A DNA stretch of 64,000 bases from Sphingomonadales bacterium (GTDB taxonomy: Bacteria > Pseudomonadota > Alphaproteobacteria > Sphingomonadales > Sphingomonadaceae). Where the stretch lies: positions 124,001 through 188,000 of the forward strand of contig JADJXT010000002.1 in NCBI GenBank assembly GCA_016720115.1. Direction: 5' to 3'. Positions 6,809 through 15,916 of the stretch are shown here, piece by piece. Below the pieces are notes generated by a model. It saw nothing but the letters and a program-made list of their open reading frames with translations. It did not search any database and was not told the DNA's origin. The position numbers were made by a program, and so were the translations under genes. Within the stretch, counting starts at the first letter, position 1. Every line of letters starts with the position of its first letter.

Positions 6809-8932
6809 GTGAAGAAGAAGCTGGAGACCAAAAGTCTCGCCGGAGTGCTCTCACGCCTTTGCAAGGACGAAGCGGGCAACACCATCGCGATAATGGCGGC
6901 GGCGGTTGTGCCGGTTATCGGTCTCGTCGGCGGCAGCGTCGATATGAGTCGCATTTACCTCACCCAGACGCGCCTGCAGGCAGCGTGCGACGCCGGCGCG
7001 CTGATGGGCCGCAAGGTGATGGCTGGTGGCCAGTGGGCCGACAATAGCGGCAGGGCCAATACACAGGCAGAGCGTGCCTTTACCGCCAATTTTGAGTCGG
7101 GGGCGTATGGCACCGAAAATCTCGTCAAAGCTTTTTCCGAAAATGGCGCCGGTATGGTCAGCGGCAGGGCATCGGTTGATATCCCGATGACTTTGATGCG
7201 CGTACTCGGCATCGACGAGCGCGCTATCGTGGTTGAATGCAGTGCAGAAATGCGCATTCCCAATTCCGACGTCATGTTCGTGCTTGACACCACTGGCTCA
7301 ATGGACGGCACGGTGACAGGCGGGTCGGCATCCGCGTCCAACCCCGTGCGCATCGAAGAACTGCGCCTCGCAACACAGTGCTTCTACGAAGCGCTGACTC
7401 AGAATAATATTGAGGATATTGACCCCGAGGAGTGCGGCGAAACCGTCAATCCAACACCGACCGCATCGAACATTTCGCAGATCCGCTTCGGCTTCGTGCC
7501 CTATTCGCTCAACGTCAATGTCGGACGGCTGCTTCCGCTCGACTATATGGCGGACAGTTGGCAATATCAGACGCGTCGGGCAAACTGGACGCATGATCCG
7601 GACAACAGCTACAATATCGGTGCAGTTGGGCCGCTGACGCAGTCAGGATCGCCGACAACAACAAGCGATTCGTTTGGCAGTTGGTCCAACATGTCGAACA
7701 ATGTGACGATCAACGGGATTACTTATCTGCGCCGTGTGGACGTAACGCGGGCACCACTTGACTGCACCACGATTTCGGTGCCGCCGACGCAAACGACGAC
7801 CAGCACCAATGGCCCCTATCAAACCGGAACGACACCGACGCCGGTATATCCTGCCACCTCGGTGCCCGTTACCTACCAGACCCAGGTGACCAACGGCACG
7901 ACGGAATATCGCTACACTCCGCAAAACAGCAATGTGAACTCCAACAAGCGCTGTACCCTGCAACGCCGCACCAAGTCGCCGGTCACCACAACCAATTTCA
8001 CCGCGACCCGCCCGGTAACCTGGGTTCCGAAAAACGTCTTCACCAACTGGACCTATGATCGCTTCACGGTCGATGTGTCAGGGCTGAAGGATGAGGTTGC
8101 GAACAGTTACAACGCGTCGATCAGCCTGCCGATCGCCAATAATGGCGCCAGCCGCACGGTAAACTGGGATGGCTGCATTCTCGAACGGCAGACGCAGCGA
8201 AACGTCAGCAGCTGGGATACGTCCATCACTTCGCCGCAAAAGGACATGGCAGTCGATCTAATTCCGGATGTCAACGATGCGACAACCCAATGGGGTCCGC
8301 GTTTGCCGGCGGTACTTTACGACCGGGGCGGCTCGATGAGCGCGGTTACGACGACAACCAACTATTCGCAGCCGAGTACCGGCGGCGATCTGTCGGCCTG
8401 CCCCAGCCCCTCACGCCTGCTGCAGGTATGGGAGCCCGAGGATTATGCGCAATATATTGAGGATATGCAGACCGGCGGCTTCACATTCCACGATATCGGT
8501 CTGCTCTGGGGTGCGCGCCTGATGTCACCGACCGGGCTGTTTGCCGAAAATAACGCGGTCGAGAACGACAATGTGCAGCGACACATGATCTTCATGACGG
8601 ATGGTGAGACCAACGCCAATAATCAGGCGCATTCGGCCTATAATTATCCGTGGTATGATCGGCTACAGACCGACCCCGGATCAGCGCCGTCGACCGGGCA
8701 GCTCAACACACTCACAAACGAGCGGACAGCGGCGCTGTGCACGCACATCAAAAATCAAAACATAACGCTGTGGGTCGTATCCTATGGCGCAGGCATCGAC
8801 ACCGCGACCAACACCCGTCTGTCACAATGTGCATCGGACGGGAAATTTTTCCAATATACGCCCGGTGTCAGCCTGGTGACACAGTTCAAACAGATTGCCG
8901 GTCAGATCGCCGCGCTTCGTCTGACTTCTTAA
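6809..8932 (+). CDS. TadG-like pilus-associated protein with von Willebrand A domain
   Basis: A 707-residue protein. An N-terminal cytoplasmic stub and membrane helix (residues 20-48, DEAGNTIAIMAAAVVPVIGLVGGSVD) match the Flp/TadG N-terminus. A VWA domain follows with the MIDAS-type motif DTTGS at residues 160-164 and a later FMTDGE near residue 598. Between them lies a long Thr/Asn/Ser-rich insert (about residues 270-500) with low-complexity segments. The GTG start has ACAGGGGA eight bases upstream. It leads a three-gene operon with the two TadE-like genes. The likely role is in surface pilus or adhesin assembly at the inner membrane/periplasm. Confidence 0.85.
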   Translation: MKKKLETKSLAGVLSRLCKDEAGNTIAIMAAAVVPVIGLVGGSVDMSRIYLTQTRLQAACDAGALMGRKVMAGGQWADNSGRANTQAERAFTANFESGAYGTENLVKAFSENGAGMVSGRASVDIPMTLMRVLGIDERAIVVECSAEMRIPNSDVMFVLDTTGSMDGTVTGGSASASNPVRIEELRLATQCFYEALTQNNIEDIDPEECGETVNPTPTASNISQIRFGFVPYSLNVNVGRLLPLDYMADSWQYQTRRANWTHDPDNSYNIGAVGPLTQSGSPTTTSDSFGSWSNMSNNVTINGITYLRRVDVTRAPLDCTTISVPPTQTTTSTNGPYQTGTTPTPVYPATSVPVTYQTQVTNGTTEYRYTPQNSNVNSNKRCTLQRRTKSPVTTTNFTATRPVTWVPKNVFTNWTYDRFTVDVSGLKDEVANSYNASISLPIANNGASRTVNWDGCILERQTQRNVSSWDTSITSPQKDMAVDLIPDVNDATTQWGPRLPAVLYDRGGSMSAVTTTTNYSQPSTGGDLSACPSPSRLLQVWEPEDYAQYIEDMQTGGFTFHDIGLLWGARLMSPTGLFAENNAVENDNVQRHMIFMTDGETNANNQAHSAYNYPWYDRLQTDPGSAPSTGQLNTLTNERTAALCTHIKNQNITLWVVSYGAGIDTATNTRLSQCASDGKFFQYTPGVSLVTQFKQIAGQIAALRLTS

Positions 8933-8944
8933 GGGAGTATCGAG

Positions 8945-9571
8945 ATGCCGACACTCTTGAATCATCAAATTCTGCACGACCAATCCGGCAATACCATCAC
9001 CGAGTTCGGTCTGATCGCCCCGGCGGTGGTCACCTTGCTGCTCGGAACGATGGATGTCGGCCATTCGCTCTATATGCGAACCGTCATCGACGGAGCGATC
9101 CAGGAAATTGCGCGCGATTCGGCGCTGGAGGACGGCGCCATTCTCGGCAAGCAGGAAGCGATGGATTATCGCATCAAGCAAAAGATATTGGCGTTGAACA
9201 ACAGCATCGATCCTGCAGAAGACATCAAGATAAAGCGGCGTTATTATAAGAATTTTTCCAACGCATATAACGCTGAAGAAGAAGAATTTGTTGATTCGAA
9301 CGACAATGACGTCTGCGACAATGGCGAGGCTTTTACCGATATCAACGAAAACGGCGTGTGGGATGCGGATGGCGCAGATGAAGGCCAGGGTGGCGCACGC
9401 GACGTCGCTATTGTGTCGGTGTCGGTCAGCTACGACCGGCTGTTCCCGATCGCAAGCCTTATAGGATTGCCGGAAAAGGTATCGTTTTCAGCCAACACCG
9501 TGCTGGCGAACCAGCCTTATGCGGAACAGGCCCAGTATGGCGCTCCAGCAACAGGAAGTTGTGATGACTGA
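8945..9571 (+). CDS. TadE-like pilus-associated protein with acidic calcium-loop segment
   Basis: The 208-residue pseudopilin-like protein has the TadE N-terminus QSGNTITEFGLIAPAVVTLL, in which the Glu within the hydrophobic helix is the family hallmark. Residues 115-150 are unusually acidic (DSNDNDVCDNGE, DINENGVWDADG) and resemble calcium-binding loops. It follows the VWA protein by 12 bases and overlaps the next gene by 8, so the three are very probably cotranscribed. Confidence 0.85.
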   Translation: MPTLLNHQILHDQSGNTITEFGLIAPAVVTLLLGTMDVGHSLYMRTVIDGAIQEIARDSALEDGAILGKQEAMDYRIKQKILALNNSIDPAEDIKIKRRYYKNFSNAYNAEEEEFVDSNDNDVCDNGEAFTDINENGVWDADGADEGQGGARDVAIVSVSVSYDRLFPIASLIGLPEKVSFSANTVLANQPYAEQAQYGAPATGSCDD

Positions 9572-10310
9572 GATTAGAACAAGCTTGAGCAAAGTGCATA
9601 CATTCGCGACAAGGCTGCGTACGGATCGCAGCGGACTGGCGCTGGTTGAGTTTGCGGTTTCGCTGCCCTTTTTCATGGGGCTGGCTATTGGCGGGATCGA
9701 GACTGCCAACTATGCGGCAACGACCATGCAGGTGAACCAGATCGTCGTACACGTAGCCGATAACGCGGCACGAATGGGGATCGACAACCTGGTCGGCAAA
9801 CGCCGCGTCGAGGAAGGCAATATCAACGACGTTTTCACCGGTGCCCGGCACGAGGGGCGCGGGTTGACGCTCGACGGCTTTCACCCCTATACCGATCCCG
9901 GCACCGGACAGGTAGTGCAACGCGGCAACGCGCGGATAATGCTGTCAAGTGTCGAACCCGTTGCCAGCCCCAACACGACCAACCGCTATCGCATCCGCTG
10001 GCAGCGCTGCACTGGCCCTGGCACGCACTACCAGCCTGTCTATGGCAAGGTATCAAACAGCAGCAATGTTATCGGCATCGGCCCCACGGGTCGGCAGAGC
10101 ACCGCGCCCGATTTTGGCGGGGTCATGTTTGTCGAAATGCATTATCATTTCGAGCCCATGCTGGACATCGGCTTTACCCGATTGGTCGAAACCGACATCG
10201 TCGCCTCGGCGGCAATGATCGTGCGCGATTCGCGCGATTTTGCCGGACCGAGCGGTGGCCAAGGTATATGGCCAACCACAGGGCAGACCGCATCGACCTG
10301 CAACTTCTGA
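9564..10310 (+). CDS. TadE/TadG-family pilus-associated protein
   Basis: A 248-residue protein with an N-terminal segment DRSGLALVEFAVSLPFFMGLAI typical of TadE-like minor pseudopilins: a hydrophobic helix with conserved Glu. The remainder has no recognisable domain. The ATG at 9564 lies inside the end of the upstream gene (8-base overlap) with AGGAAG six bases upstream, so translation is likely coupled. It is the last gene of the cluster. No tadA, tadB, tadC, cpaB or rcpA gene is in the window, so the rest of the machine must be encoded elsewhere. Confidence 0.82.
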   Translation: MTEIRTSLSKVHTFATRLRTDRSGLALVEFAVSLPFFMGLAIGGIETANYAATTMQVNQIVVHVADNAARMGIDNLVGKRRVEEGNINDVFTGARHEGRGLTLDGFHPYTDPGTGQVVQRGNARIMLSSVEPVASPNTTNRYRIRWQRCTGPGTHYQPVYGKVSNSSNVIGIGPTGRQSTAPDFGGVMFVEMHYHFEPMLDIGFTRLVETDIVASAAMIVRDSRDFAGPSGGQGIWPTTGQTASTCNF

Positions 10311-10320
10311 AGCGCGCGGA

Positions 10321-11682
10321 TTACCGTCCTAACAGAGTTTTAACGCCCGCAGCAATCTTGTCGGCGTTGATCAGGGTCGCGCGCTCAAGATTGGCTGCAT
10401 AAGGCATCGGCACATCTTCGTTCGCTATACGAAGGACCGGGGCATCGAGGTCATCGAAGCCCTCCTCCATGCAAATGGCGGAAATCTCGCTGCCTACAGA
10501 ACAGGTCGCCCAGCCTTCCTCGGCAATCACAAGGCGATTGGTTTTGGCGAGGCTCGCGAGAACTGCCGCCTTGTCGAGTGGGCGGATGGTGCGCAGGTCG
10601 ATGACTTCGGCATCAATCCCCTCGCCCGCCAGCTTTTCCGCAGCTTCAAGTGCAAAGCCGACACCGATCGAATAAGAGACAATGGTGACATCGCTGCCTT
10701 CGCGCACGATACGCGCCTTGCCGATGGGCAGGACATAATCGTCAACGGCAGGCACATCGAAGCTGCGTCCGTACATTAGTTCGTTTTCGAGGAAGACCAC
10801 CGGGTCTTCACAGCGAATGGCTGCTTTAAGCAAGCCTTTTGCGTCGGCCGCGTCGTAAGGCGAAATCACGATGAGGCCGGGAACGCTGGCATACCAGGGC
10901 GCATAATTCTGGCTATGCTGTGCGCCAACACGGGCAGCTGCGCCATTGGGGCCGCGGAAGACAATCGGGCAGCGCATCTGTCCGCCAGACATGTAATTGG
11001 TCTTGGCCGCCGAATTGATGATGTGGTCAATCGCCTGCATGGCGAAGTTGAAGGTCATGAACTCAATCACCGGTCGCAGACCACCCATGGCGGCACCGGT
11101 TCCGATACCGGCAAAGCCATATTCTGTGATCGGCGTATCGATGACGCGGCGCGGCCCGAACTCTTCGAGCAGGCCTTGGGTGACCTTGTAGGCACCCTGA
11201 TATTCGGCCACCTCTTCACCCATGACGAAAATACGGTCGTCGGCGCGCATTTCTTCGGCCATGGCGTCGCGCAAGGCTTCGCGAACGGTTACGCTGGCCA
11301 TTGCCGTTCCGGCGGGAAGCGCAGGATCGGCTGCGATCTTGGGGGCCGTCGTTGCCACCGGGCCAGGAACCTCGACTGCGGGCGCAGCGACGGCTTCTGA
11401 AGGCACCGGTTTTGCAGCAGGTGCAGCTTCCGCGGATTCATCCTCGCCTGCAATCAGGGCAATGACCGTGCCGACCTTTACGCCATCCGTGCCTTCAGCG
11501 ACAAGAATCTGCGAAACCGTACCTTCGTCGACAGCTTCAAATTCCATAGTTGCCTTATCGGTTTCGATTTCGGCAAGGATATCTCCCGACGAAACGCTGT
11601 CGCCTTCCTTCACCAGCCAGCGCGCGAGTGTGCCCTCTTCCATGGTGGGCGACAAAGCGGGCATTTTAAGCTCGATTGCCAT
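10321..11682 (-). CDS. pdhB: Pyruvate dehydrogenase E1 component, beta subunit, with N-terminal lipoyl domain
   Basis: The 453-residue protein has an N-terminal lipoyl domain (about residues 1-78) with modifiable lysine K43 in ETDKATMEFEA, an Ala/Pro-rich linker (about residues 80-135), and an E1-beta transketolase-like domain from about residue 138 (MASVTVREALRDAM). With the alpha subunit it decarboxylates pyruvate and reductively acetylates lipoyl groups. The lipoyl-E1-beta fusion is characteristic of alphaproteobacteria. The start has GGAGACTTA upstream and overlaps the pdhA stop (TGATG). The E2 gene is not in the window. Confidence 0.97.
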   Translation of the reverse strand: MAIELKMPALSPTMEEGTLARWLVKEGDSVSSGDILAEIETDKATMEFEAVDEGTVSQILVAEGTDGVKVGTVIALIAGEDESAEAAPAAKPVPSEAVAAPAVEVPGPVATTAPKIAADPALPAGTAMASVTVREALRDAMAEEMRADDRIFVMGEEVAEYQGAYKVTQGLLEEFGPRRVIDTPITEYGFAGIGTGAAMGGLRPVIEFMTFNFAMQAIDHIINSAAKTNYMSGGQMRCPIVFRGPNGAAARVGAQHSQNYAPWYASVPGLIVISPYDAADAKGLLKAAIRCEDPVVFLENELMYGRSFDVPAVDDYVLPIGKARIVREGSDVTIVSYSIGVGFALEAAEKLAGEGIDAEVIDLRTIRPLDKAAVLASLAKTNRLVIAEEGWATCSVGSEISAICMEEGFDDLDAPVLRIANEDVPMPYAANLERATLINADKIAAGVKTLLGR

Positions 11683-12752
11683 CAGTAAGTCTCCACCAGA
11701 ACGTCGGTATAGAGTTCCGAAAGATCGGGTTCGGGTGCCTGTTCGGCAAACTCCGCCGAAGCGTTCACAATCGCGCGGATTTCCTTTTCGATCGCTTTCA
11801 ACTCGTCCTCGGCCACACCCATTTTGAGCAAATCTTCCTTGCATCCATCGATCGGATCGGATTTCTCGCGCACCGATTGCACTTCCTCACGACTGCGATA
11901 TTTGGCCGGGTCTGACATCGAATGGCCGCGATAGCGGTAGGTCTTCATTTCGAGCAGAATTGGCCCTTTCCCGCCACGCACCCAATCGAGCGCGACTTCG
12001 GCGGCTCCGCGAACAGCCAGTACATCCATCCCGTCAACCTGCAGCCCGGGAATGCGGAAGCTTTCGCCGCGGCGATAGAGCTGGTCCTCTGCAGAGGCGC
12101 GATTGACGCTGGTGCCCATTGCATATTGGTTATTCTCGATCACGAAGATGATCGGCAGTTTCCATAGCTCCGCCATGTTGAAGCTCTCATAAACCTGCCC
12201 CTGGTTCGCCGCGCCATCGCCGAAATAGGCAAGGCATACGCCACCGTCATTGTTATATTTGTGCGCAAAGGCGAGACCAGCACCGAGTGACACTTGCGCG
12301 CCGACAATACCGTGACCGCCGTAAAATTTATGCTCGGTCGAGAACATGTGCATCGACCCGCCCTTGCCCCGCGAAATCCCTGCGGCACGGCCAGTCAACT
12401 CCGCCATGATGATGTTGGGGTCGATACCATAAGCCAGCATATGGCCATGGTCGCGATAGCCGGTAATCACGCTGTCCTTGCCGGACGTCAGCGCCGACTG
12501 CAGGCCAATGGCGACTGCTTCCTGTCCGATATATAGGTGGCAGAAACCGCCGATAAGGCCCAGCCCATAAAGCTGCCCAGCCTTTTCCTCAAAGCGACGG
12601 ATCAGAAGCATCTGACGGTAGAATTCGAGCAACTCTTCCTTGCTCGCCTTGTACGGCACAGGAGTCGCCGGACGTTCGCGGTTCGCAATCGCGTCGGTCG
12701 AAACCGAAGCGGCTTTCGTCTTGCTCGGCTTGCTTGCTGGGGATTTGGCCAA
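11682..12752 (-). CDS. pdhA: Pyruvate dehydrogenase E1 component, alpha subunit
   Basis: A 356-residue TPP-dependent subunit. The TPP/Mg motif GDGAANQGQVYESFNMA begins near residue 178 and closes with ENN at 206-208. The loop YRYRGHSMSDP, equivalent to the phosphorylation loop of mitochondrial E1-alpha, is near residue 286. A Lys/Ala/Ser-rich N-terminal extension (residues 1-30) precedes the fold. It is translationally coupled to pdhB and sits downstream of eno and ftsB, so glycolytic and PDH genes are clustered. Confidence 0.97.
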   Translation of the reverse strand: MAKSPASKPSKTKAASVSTDAIANRERPATPVPYKASKEELLEFYRQMLLIRRFEEKAGQLYGLGLIGGFCHLYIGQEAVAIGLQSALTSGKDSVITGYRDHGHMLAYGIDPNIIMAELTGRAAGISRGKGGSMHMFSTEHKFYGGHGIVGAQVSLGAGLAFAHKYNNDGGVCLAYFGDGAANQGQVYESFNMAELWKLPIIFVIENNQYAMGTSVNRASAEDQLYRRGESFRIPGLQVDGMDVLAVRGAAEVALDWVRGGKGPILLEMKTYRYRGHSMSDPAKYRSREEVQSVREKSDPIDGCKEDLLKMGVAEDELKAIEKEIRAIVNASAEFAEQAPEPDLSELYTDVLVETY

Positions 12753-12856
12753 TGCGTCGTCCTCTCACGGGCTTTTGGTTTGACGTTAGGGAAAGCGCCT
12801 AGTCAATCGGGCAGGCAGATGGAAGTGTCTTTATACGGGGTGCCTATAAGACATAG

Positions 12857-13183
12857 CTATTCATTATCCTTCAGCGGGATAACAATTTCGTCAGGCGCCA
12901 CGACGTTCAACTCCTTGCGCATCAGTTCGCCCGCCAGATCCGGATCAACATTGTCGCGATCGAGCAACCGCTGGCGATTGCGCAATGCGTCGCGTTCCTG
13001 TTCCAGTTTCGCCAGTTCCTTGCTCCGCTCGTTGATTGCCTGCCGATATTCGGCCCATGCGAGGATACCTGTGGGGCCCAGCAAGGCATAGGCCGCGATC
13101 AGCAACAGCGCCACCAGCGCGGCGGCGGTCACCAGTTTTGCCCGGAACTCCTCAGGATTCGTCTTGCGCTTTGCCTTCGCCAT
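12857..13183 (-). CDS. ftsB: Septum formation initiator FtsB (DivIC family)
   Basis: The 108-residue single-pass protein has a short basic cytoplasmic N-terminus, a membrane helix (about residues 17-36) and a periplasmic coiled coil (residues 43-75, NERSKELAKLEQERDALRNR). The end, ELMRKELNVVAPDEIVI, matches the DivIC/FtsB family. It links FtsL and FtsQ in the divisome. The position between eno and pdhA is the usual one in alphaproteobacteria. Confidence 0.9.
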   Translation of the reverse strand: MAKAKRKTNPEEFRAKLVTAAALVALLLIAAYALLGPTGILAWAEYRQAINERSKELAKLEQERDALRNRQRLLDRDNVDPDLAGELMRKELNVVAPDEIVIPLKDNE

Positions 13184-13218
13184 AAGGGTCTATACCATCA
13201 TGGCGTCAGGCGGCGCAA

Positions 13219-14493
13219 TCACCGGAAGATGGATCGCCCGGAGTAAATCGCACTCGACCCCAGTTCCTCCTCGATACGAATGAGCTGGTTGTATTTCGCA
13301 AGGCGATCCGAACGGGCAAGGCTGCCTGTCTTGATCTGCCCGCAATTGGTTGCAACCGCGAGATCGGCGATGGTGGCATCTTCGGTTTCGCCCGAACGGT
13401 GCGACATGACGGCGGTATAGGATGCACGCTGTGCCATCGATACAGCCGCAAGCGTTTCCGAGAGCGTACCGATCTGGTTGACCTTGACGAGCAGAGAGTT
13501 GGCCAGACCTTTTTCGATGCCCATGGCCAGACGCTTGGGGTTGGTAACGAACAGATCGTCGCCGACCAACTGCACCTTGTTGCCAATCATGTCGGTCACG
13601 GCTTTCCAGCCTTCGAAATCGTCTTCAGCCATGCCATCCTCAATCGACTTGATCGGATAGTCTGCGCACAAATCGGCAAGATATTGCGCCATGGTGTGCG
13701 GATCGAGCGAGAGGCCTTCGCCGCTGATTTCATATTTGCCGTTTTTGAAGAATTCGGTGGCAGCACAGTCAAGCGCCAGCACAACATCATCGCCTGCCTT
13801 GAACCCGGCTTTTTCGATTGATGCCATGATGAAGTCGAGTGCTGCACGGGTTGATGAGAGGTTCGGCGCAAAGCCGCCTTCGTCGCCGACCGCCGTCGCA
13901 AGGCCTTTTTCGTGCAGGCCTTTTTTCAACGTATGGAAAATTTCCGATCCCCAGCGCACCGCCTCGGCAAGGCTGTCTGCGCCCACCGGCATGATCATGA
14001 ATTCCTGGAAGTCGATCGGGTTGTCGGCATGTTCGCCGCCATTGATGATATTCATCATGGGAACAGGCAGAACCTTTGCGTTGACGCCACCGACATAGCG
14101 ATAGAGCGGCAAGCCGCGCGCATCGGCTGCGGCCTTGGCAACTGCGAGGCTCACACCAAGAATTGCATTGGCACCAAGACGCGATTTGTTTTCGGTTCCG
14201 TCGAGGGCGATCATCGCCGCGTCGATATCTTCCTGATCCTCCGCTTCGAAATCAACCAGCAGCGGCTCGATCTCATTGATGACAGCCTCAACCGCATGCT
14301 GGACGCCCTTGCCCATATACCGGCTCTTGTCGCCATCGCGCTTCTCAACCGCTTCATGCGCACCGGTCGATGCACCCGAAGGCACTGCTGCCCGACCAAA
14401 ACTGCCATCTTCGAGAAGGACATCAACTTCGACGGTTGGGTTTCCGCGACTGTCGAGGATTTCGCGGGCGTGGATATTGATGATGGCTGTCAT
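13219..14493 (-). CDS. eno: Enolase
   Basis: The 424-residue glycolytic enzyme interconverts 2-phosphoglycerate and phosphoenolpyruvate. Visible marks are the N-terminal SRGNPTVEVDV, the loop SGASTGAHEAVE, catalytic Glu205 in GDEGGFAP, metal-ligand context SIEDGMAEDD, and the signature LLVKVNQIGTLSET with the catalytic lysine. Full length and intact. Confidence 0.99.
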   Translation of the reverse strand: MTAIINIHAREILDSRGNPTVEVDVLLEDGSFGRAAVPSGASTGAHEAVEKRDGDKSRYMGKGVQHAVEAVINEIEPLLVDFEAEDQEDIDAAMIALDGTENKSRLGANAILGVSLAVAKAAADARGLPLYRYVGGVNAKVLPVPMMNIINGGEHADNPIDFQEFMIMPVGADSLAEAVRWGSEIFHTLKKGLHEKGLATAVGDEGGFAPNLSSTRAALDFIMASIEKAGFKAGDDVVLALDCAATEFFKNGKYEISGEGLSLDPHTMAQYLADLCADYPIKSIEDGMAEDDFEGWKAVTDMIGNKVQLVGDDLFVTNPKRLAMGIEKGLANSLLVKVNQIGTLSETLAAVSMAQRASYTAVMSHRSGETEDATIADLAVATNCGQIKTGSLARSDRLAKYNQLIRIEEELGSSAIYSGRSIFR

Positions 14494-14679
14494 TTCGGGC
14501 TCCCGGGAGAATGGTTCGCCGCGCCCTTAATCGCTATTTCCCGCGCTGGCAATCGGCGCGCCTTTCACGCATTACGGAATATGAATGCACTGTCAGGGTT
14601 GCAAAAACCATGCTGTCCTAGTTGACTAAAGCACCTGCAATACCAATATACGTCTAAATGATCCTGAAAGGAGGATTGA

Positions 14680-15186
14680 ATGGCAACTCCCAAGAAACCT
14701 ACTGCGGCGGCCAAGCAGCCTGCTGCCAAACCAAAGGCTGCGGCCAGCAAGACCGCGAAACCAAAGACTGCCGCAGCCAAAACTGCCGTTGCCAAGGCCA
14801 AGCCCAGCCCCGGCAAGGTGGAGACGGAGGTTAAAACCAAAATGAAAACCGAATTTGCCAATATGAAGGACAAGGCGACCGATCGCGCACGCGAGGCCGC
14901 CGAAAGCGGCAAGGATAAAGCCAGCGAAGCGCTCGAAGGCTTTGGCAAGATTCTGCGCGACAGTGCTGGCCAGATCGACGAAAAGGTCGGCGCCCAATAT
15001 GGCGATTATGCCCGCAGGGCCGCTGATGCTGTGGACGATTTCGCCGGCAAGGTGGACGCGAAACAGGTTGACGACATTCTTGAAGATACGCGCCAGTTCA
15101 TTCGCAAAAGCCCGGGCGTTGCTATCGGCGCGGCAGCAGCAATCGGCTTTGTGCTGGCTCGCCTCGTCCGTTCGGGACGCGATTGA
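14680..15186 (+). CDS. Histone H1-like / DUF883-type membrane-anchored protein
   Basis: This 168-residue protein has two parts. Residues 1-45 are Lys/Ala/Pro repeats (AAKPKAAASKTAKPK) like bacterial histone H1-like tails. Residues 50-168 are an amphipathic helical region followed by a C-terminal hydrophobic helix (SPGVAIGAAAAIGFVLARLV), as in ElaB/YqjD (DUF883) membrane-anchored proteins. The ribosome site AAAGGAGG is strong. It heads a four-gene cassette of small membrane proteins. Binding to nucleic acid or ribosomes is an inference from composition and family only. Confidence 0.72.
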   Translation: MATPKKPTAAAKQPAAKPKAAASKTAKPKTAAAKTAVAKAKPSPGKVETEVKTKMKTEFANMKDKATDRAREAAESGKDKASEALEGFGKILRDSAGQIDEKVGAQYGDYARRAADAVDDFAGKVDAKQVDDILEDTRQFIRKSPGVAIGAAAAIGFVLARLVRSGRD

Positions 15187-15237
15187 TTCCGAAACGGCTT
15201 CTATAAAGCCGCCTGCCGCATTAAAGGCGGGGGAGTG

Positions 15238-15612
15238 ATGGACAACGACACCTCTCCCGCCGCTGATTCCGAAGCTGCGCCACTTTCACCTGCCGAGCAG
15301 GTGCGAACGCTGGTGGCTGATGTGCGTGCGCTGGCGGAAGCTGAAATTGATTATGCCAAGGCCCGCTTGAACTACAGCGGCGGTATCCTCCGCAAAGCCG
15401 GAATCTGGGCATTTCTGGCTATCTTTTTCCTGTCCGGGGCGATCGTTGCGCTGATCCTTGGACTCTTGCTTATCTTCAACCATTATCTCGGACCATGGTT
15501 GGCAACGGTAATTGTCGTGACAGTCTTTGCGCTGGCTGCATGGGGGGCCGGACTGGTTGCCCGACGCACTGCCAACAATCTCAAATTTGACGATGGTGAA
15601 GACCATGACTGA
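15238..15612 (+). CDS. Phage holin / YqjE-family inner membrane protein
   Basis: A 124-residue protein with a cytoplasmic helical N-terminus (VRTLVADVRALAEAEIDYAKARL) and two membrane helices (about residues 53-78 and 84-107), the layout of the holin superfamily III/YqjE proteins. YqjD-YqjE-YqjK-like neighbours are typical partners. The ATG at 15238 has GGCGGGGGAG upstream. The end overlaps the next gene by 8 bases. Confidence 0.7.
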   Translation: MDNDTSPAADSEAAPLSPAEQVRTLVADVRALAEAEIDYAKARLNYSGGILRKAGIWAFLAIFFLSGAIVALILGLLLIFNHYLGPWLATVIVVTVFALAAWGAGLVARRTANNLKFDDGEDHD

Positions 15613-15916
15613 TCCTGACCGCGAAGCGATTTTGGAACGCGATCAGGCGCGCAAGGAATTGCGACAGGCGCTTCGATCGGACGTCGAACAGGCCAGACAC
15701 GATTTGCACCCACGCACGATCTCTACGCGCTGGGCCGCAAGGCAAAAGTCAAGACTGGCCGATGCCGGAATGTCAGCGAAGCAAAATATTGCAAAAAATG
15801 CACCGCTTATCGGGATTGTCGCTGCGGCTGGCTTGCTATTTGCCGCACGCAAACCCATTTCGAGCTGGATAGAGCACCTCCGTGATCGGAAGCACAACAA
15901 AAAGGGCGATGAGTGA
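15605..15916 (+). CDS. Small DUF3618/YqjK-like membrane protein
   Basis: A 103-residue, charged, helical protein with one hydrophobic segment near residues 66-82 (APLIGIVAAAGLLFAARKP) and a basic tail. The start lies inside the end of the upstream gene, and its stop overlaps the start of the next gene (TGATG), so it is translationally coupled on both sides. No catalytic motif is seen; family placement is tentative. Confidence 0.65.
   Translation: MTDPDREAILERDQARKELRQALRSDVEQARHDLHPRTISTRWAARQKSRLADAGMSAKQNIAKNAPLIGIVAAAGLLFAARKPISSWIEHLRDRKHNKKGDE

Noticed and set aside
5460..6812. 450-codon plus-strand ORF across the EF-hand and synthase-like genes
   Set aside because: The minus-strand proteins show real domains (EF-hands and the synthase-like LAWWREQL segment); the plus frame does not.
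15238..15612. Phage lysis holin
   Set aside because: The fold is holin-like, but there are no phage genes nearby and the cassette fits the YqjD/YqjE/YqjK type.
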